A stretch of DNA of 64,000 bases from Monodelphis domestica (Eukaryota > Chordata > Mammalia > Didelphimorphia > Didelphidae): assembly GCF_027887165.1 (NCBI RefSeq), contig NC_077227.1, forward strand, positions 352,614,207 to 352,678,206. Reading direction: 5' to 3'. Shown here one piece after another: positions 62,156-64,000 of the stretch; the stretch's first letter is position 1, and every line of letters starts with the position of its first letter. The translations under genes were made by a program, and so were the position numbers. The notes beneath the pieces were generated by a model that ran no database searches, was not told the DNA's origin, and saw only the letters and a list, made by a program, of their open reading frames with translations.

Positions 62156-62889
62156 GGTAAATATTTTGGTTGAAAATAAAATGTTCGATTCCTGAATCAC
62201 AGTTTAAAATATAGAAATTATGGGCCTTTGACTAGGATCGCTTAACAAGGACTGGTAAAAATGTATTTGTCTGGCCTATTTCAGTTGTGTTCCACTTCTT
62301 GTGAACTGTAACAGTTTATGCCAACCACTCTTTTAACTGTTACAGTTTATGGCTGACCATGAAGTTGGTGAAAAAACCCTCAAAAAAAATTTCTGTGAAA
62401 TCTCTTTCCTTTCTCTCTTTATTACTTGCTCTGTCAGTCAGTCTTTTAAATGTGCTAACTTGGCTTCAAAAACACAGCTGCAAGAGCGGGTGAGTAAAAA
62501 AACATTTTGATTCTCCTTAAATAGAATACAGCTATTTTAGATCTTAGCAACACAGCCCTAAGGTCCTGGTTAGGAGAGCTGTTTCTAAATCAACTTCCTT
62601 TAGGGAACAACTGCCTAAATTAGGATTAAGGGAAACCTGGGAAAGTTTTGGCCTTGTCCTGCTCCCCACGTGTTTACTTTAGAAATATGTGGATACAGCC
62701 AGTTCACAACGTACTTTAACAACTGGCTATTCATCTCCATGATCAACCTTGTAAAATGTGCATTTGTTGCCTCTCTGAGATTTCTCATACCATGAGGCTT
62801 ATGGCAAAGTATAATCGACATGGTATTCCCCCTTGGGATTTTTATTGTTATAGCTATAATATTGTATTTCCTTACAAAACCCACTTTTC

Positions 62890-64000
62890 AGTCAAACCAA
62901 CCAAGTGTTCCTTCTACTACTCAACAAAATGCAGAACTAAATACTCTGCTTGAGCTTATAGAGGAAAGTCAGCTTTTATGAGAAGTATTAAAAGAGAGTT
63001 AAGAACATTATCAGAATCTCTGTCCCACCCTGCTCTGGACAATAACCCTCCTAGCCAACCCACTGCTCCCCTGCTTCTAACCAACCCACCTCTCCCCCTG
63101 CCCCCTCGGCCTCAGAAAACCCTACTCATGCTTCTGATCGTACAACCTCCACTCTAGGTTCACAACCTGCCCATGCTTCCAATCCCACACCCTCAACTCT
63201 AAGTTCACACCCCACCTATTCTTCCAACCATCCTAATGCCTCCACTTTAAGTTCACACCCTACTGATTCCTCCAACCCTAACACATCTGTATCTTTCCCC
63301 CCAGTTACTAACATTTCTTCCTTTGCTCCTCCTTCCCAACCTGCCCAATTCATTTCCCAGATCTTTCCTACCTCTGATCCTTCTGGCACTATGGGACAAT
63401 AACAAACCCTCTCCCTCAATGTGCCCAACTCTTCTCTTTCTCATACCTACCCCATTGAGAATGGAGTAAGGAGCCTAGAAACAGAAATAGGAATACCAAA
63501 TAATTCAGATAGGTTATTTCCTTTAAGGGAAGTACCCACTTTTAATAAAAATGGAAACTTGGTATCTGTAAGACATCATACACCTTCTAGCCCTGAGGAT
63601 TTAAATAAATTTAAGGAAGATCTTCCATCATTTGAGGAAGAGTCAATATTAATTATAAAAAAATTAGAGAACATATTCAGAACTTTTGACCCCACTTGGA
63701 TGGATGTTGAGAATTTGTTAGAGAAATTTTTAACAAAAAGGGAAAAAAACAATATCGTCTCTCTGGCTAATCAGAAATGAGGTAGGAAAGGACATTATTG
63801 GCCAACTAAAGATCCACATTGGAACCCAATGTTGAACTAGATCACACAAAACTAAACCAGGCCAGAGAAGCATTATTGACAGCCATGAGAGTTTGGTCTG
63901 ATAGGCCTGAAAAATGGTCAAAATTTGAAAGAACCCGACAAGAGATTGATGAAACACCCTCCCAGTTTATGGACAGACTTATTGACATAGGAAGTAAATA
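62890..64000 (+). mobile_element. Endogenous retrovirus fragment (fossil): gag region, gammaretrovirus-like, cut by the window edge
   Basis: Parts visible: a Pro/Ser/Thr-rich linker (about 63010-63410) with tandem repeats, then a capsid-like region. Gammaretrovirus-type capsid words include FPLREVPTF, TFDPTWMDVENLL and FLTKREKNNIV (compare MLV FPLR, QPTWDDCQQLL, LLTGEEKQRVL), and near the edge an ETPSQFMDRL-like motif. Broken, with a handful of breaks in the visible part. No 5' LTR or primer-binding site was recognised upstream; pol and the 3' side would lie right of the window. It runs opposite to GLRA1. Age not estimable without paired LTRs. Confidence 0.8.

Noticed and set aside
56700-64000. 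Search for the preceding GLRA1 exon (M3 helix and following basic loop) on the - strand
   Set aside because: No matching sequence was seen; the exon is taken to lie beyond the window.

Overview
This is a vertebrate, almost certainly marsupial, nuclear window. The evidence is AT-rich sequence with spliced genes, many copies of a tRNA-derived SINE of the opossum SINE1/WSINE1 type, a Mar1-type SINE with an RTE-like tail, L1 copies with the characteristic marsupial ORF2 end, hAT and Tigger DNA transposon remnants, and older mammalian MIR, L2 and CR1/L3 fossils. The exact species cannot be told from the sequence alone.

Two host genes are present, converging tail to tail. G3BP1 (stress-granule scaffold, + strand) has all eleven coding exons between 20898 and 33531. 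They splice in frame to 466 codons, the length I recall for the human protein. Its non-coding first exon and promoter are not visible, so 1-20878 is most likely the end of intron 1. GLRA1 (glycine receptor alpha-1, - strand) is represented by its last coding exon at 56380-56694; the rest of the gene lies beyond the right edge, so 56695-64000 is most likely its last intron. The order G3BP1 > < GLRA1 matches human 5q33.1 as I remember it.

Layout: 1-20878 intron 1 of G3BP1, with SINEs, a well-bounded 5'-truncated L1 (5963-6696), an older L1 (9877-10775), a solo LTR inside a SINE (13903-14878) and a nested L1/Tigger/SINE stack (15600-19040). 20879-33531 is the G3BP1 coding part, with an L1 carrying two SINEs in intron 4. 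33532-about 34735 is the 3' UTR with several AATAAA signals. 34740-56020 is intergenic or extended 3' UTR, with a SINE, two hAT elements, an LTR and scattered MIR/CR1 fossils. 56380-56694 is the GLRA1 exon. 56695-64000 holds L2, Mar1, CR1/L3, a SINE-seeded microsatellite, an inverted repeat pair and, at the right edge, the gag part of an old gammaretrovirus-like element.

I did not find an undescribed gene system. The most unusual signal is a 60-bp segment of the G3BP1 3' UTR that occurs a second time, 59/60 identical and in the same orientation, inside the last G3BP1 intron. Next are the conserved tandem acceptor of GLRA1, a 453-bp hAT element with clear ends, and an inverted repeat pair near 60.4/61.2 kb. 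Repeat family names come from recalled consensus sequences, not from a database search.
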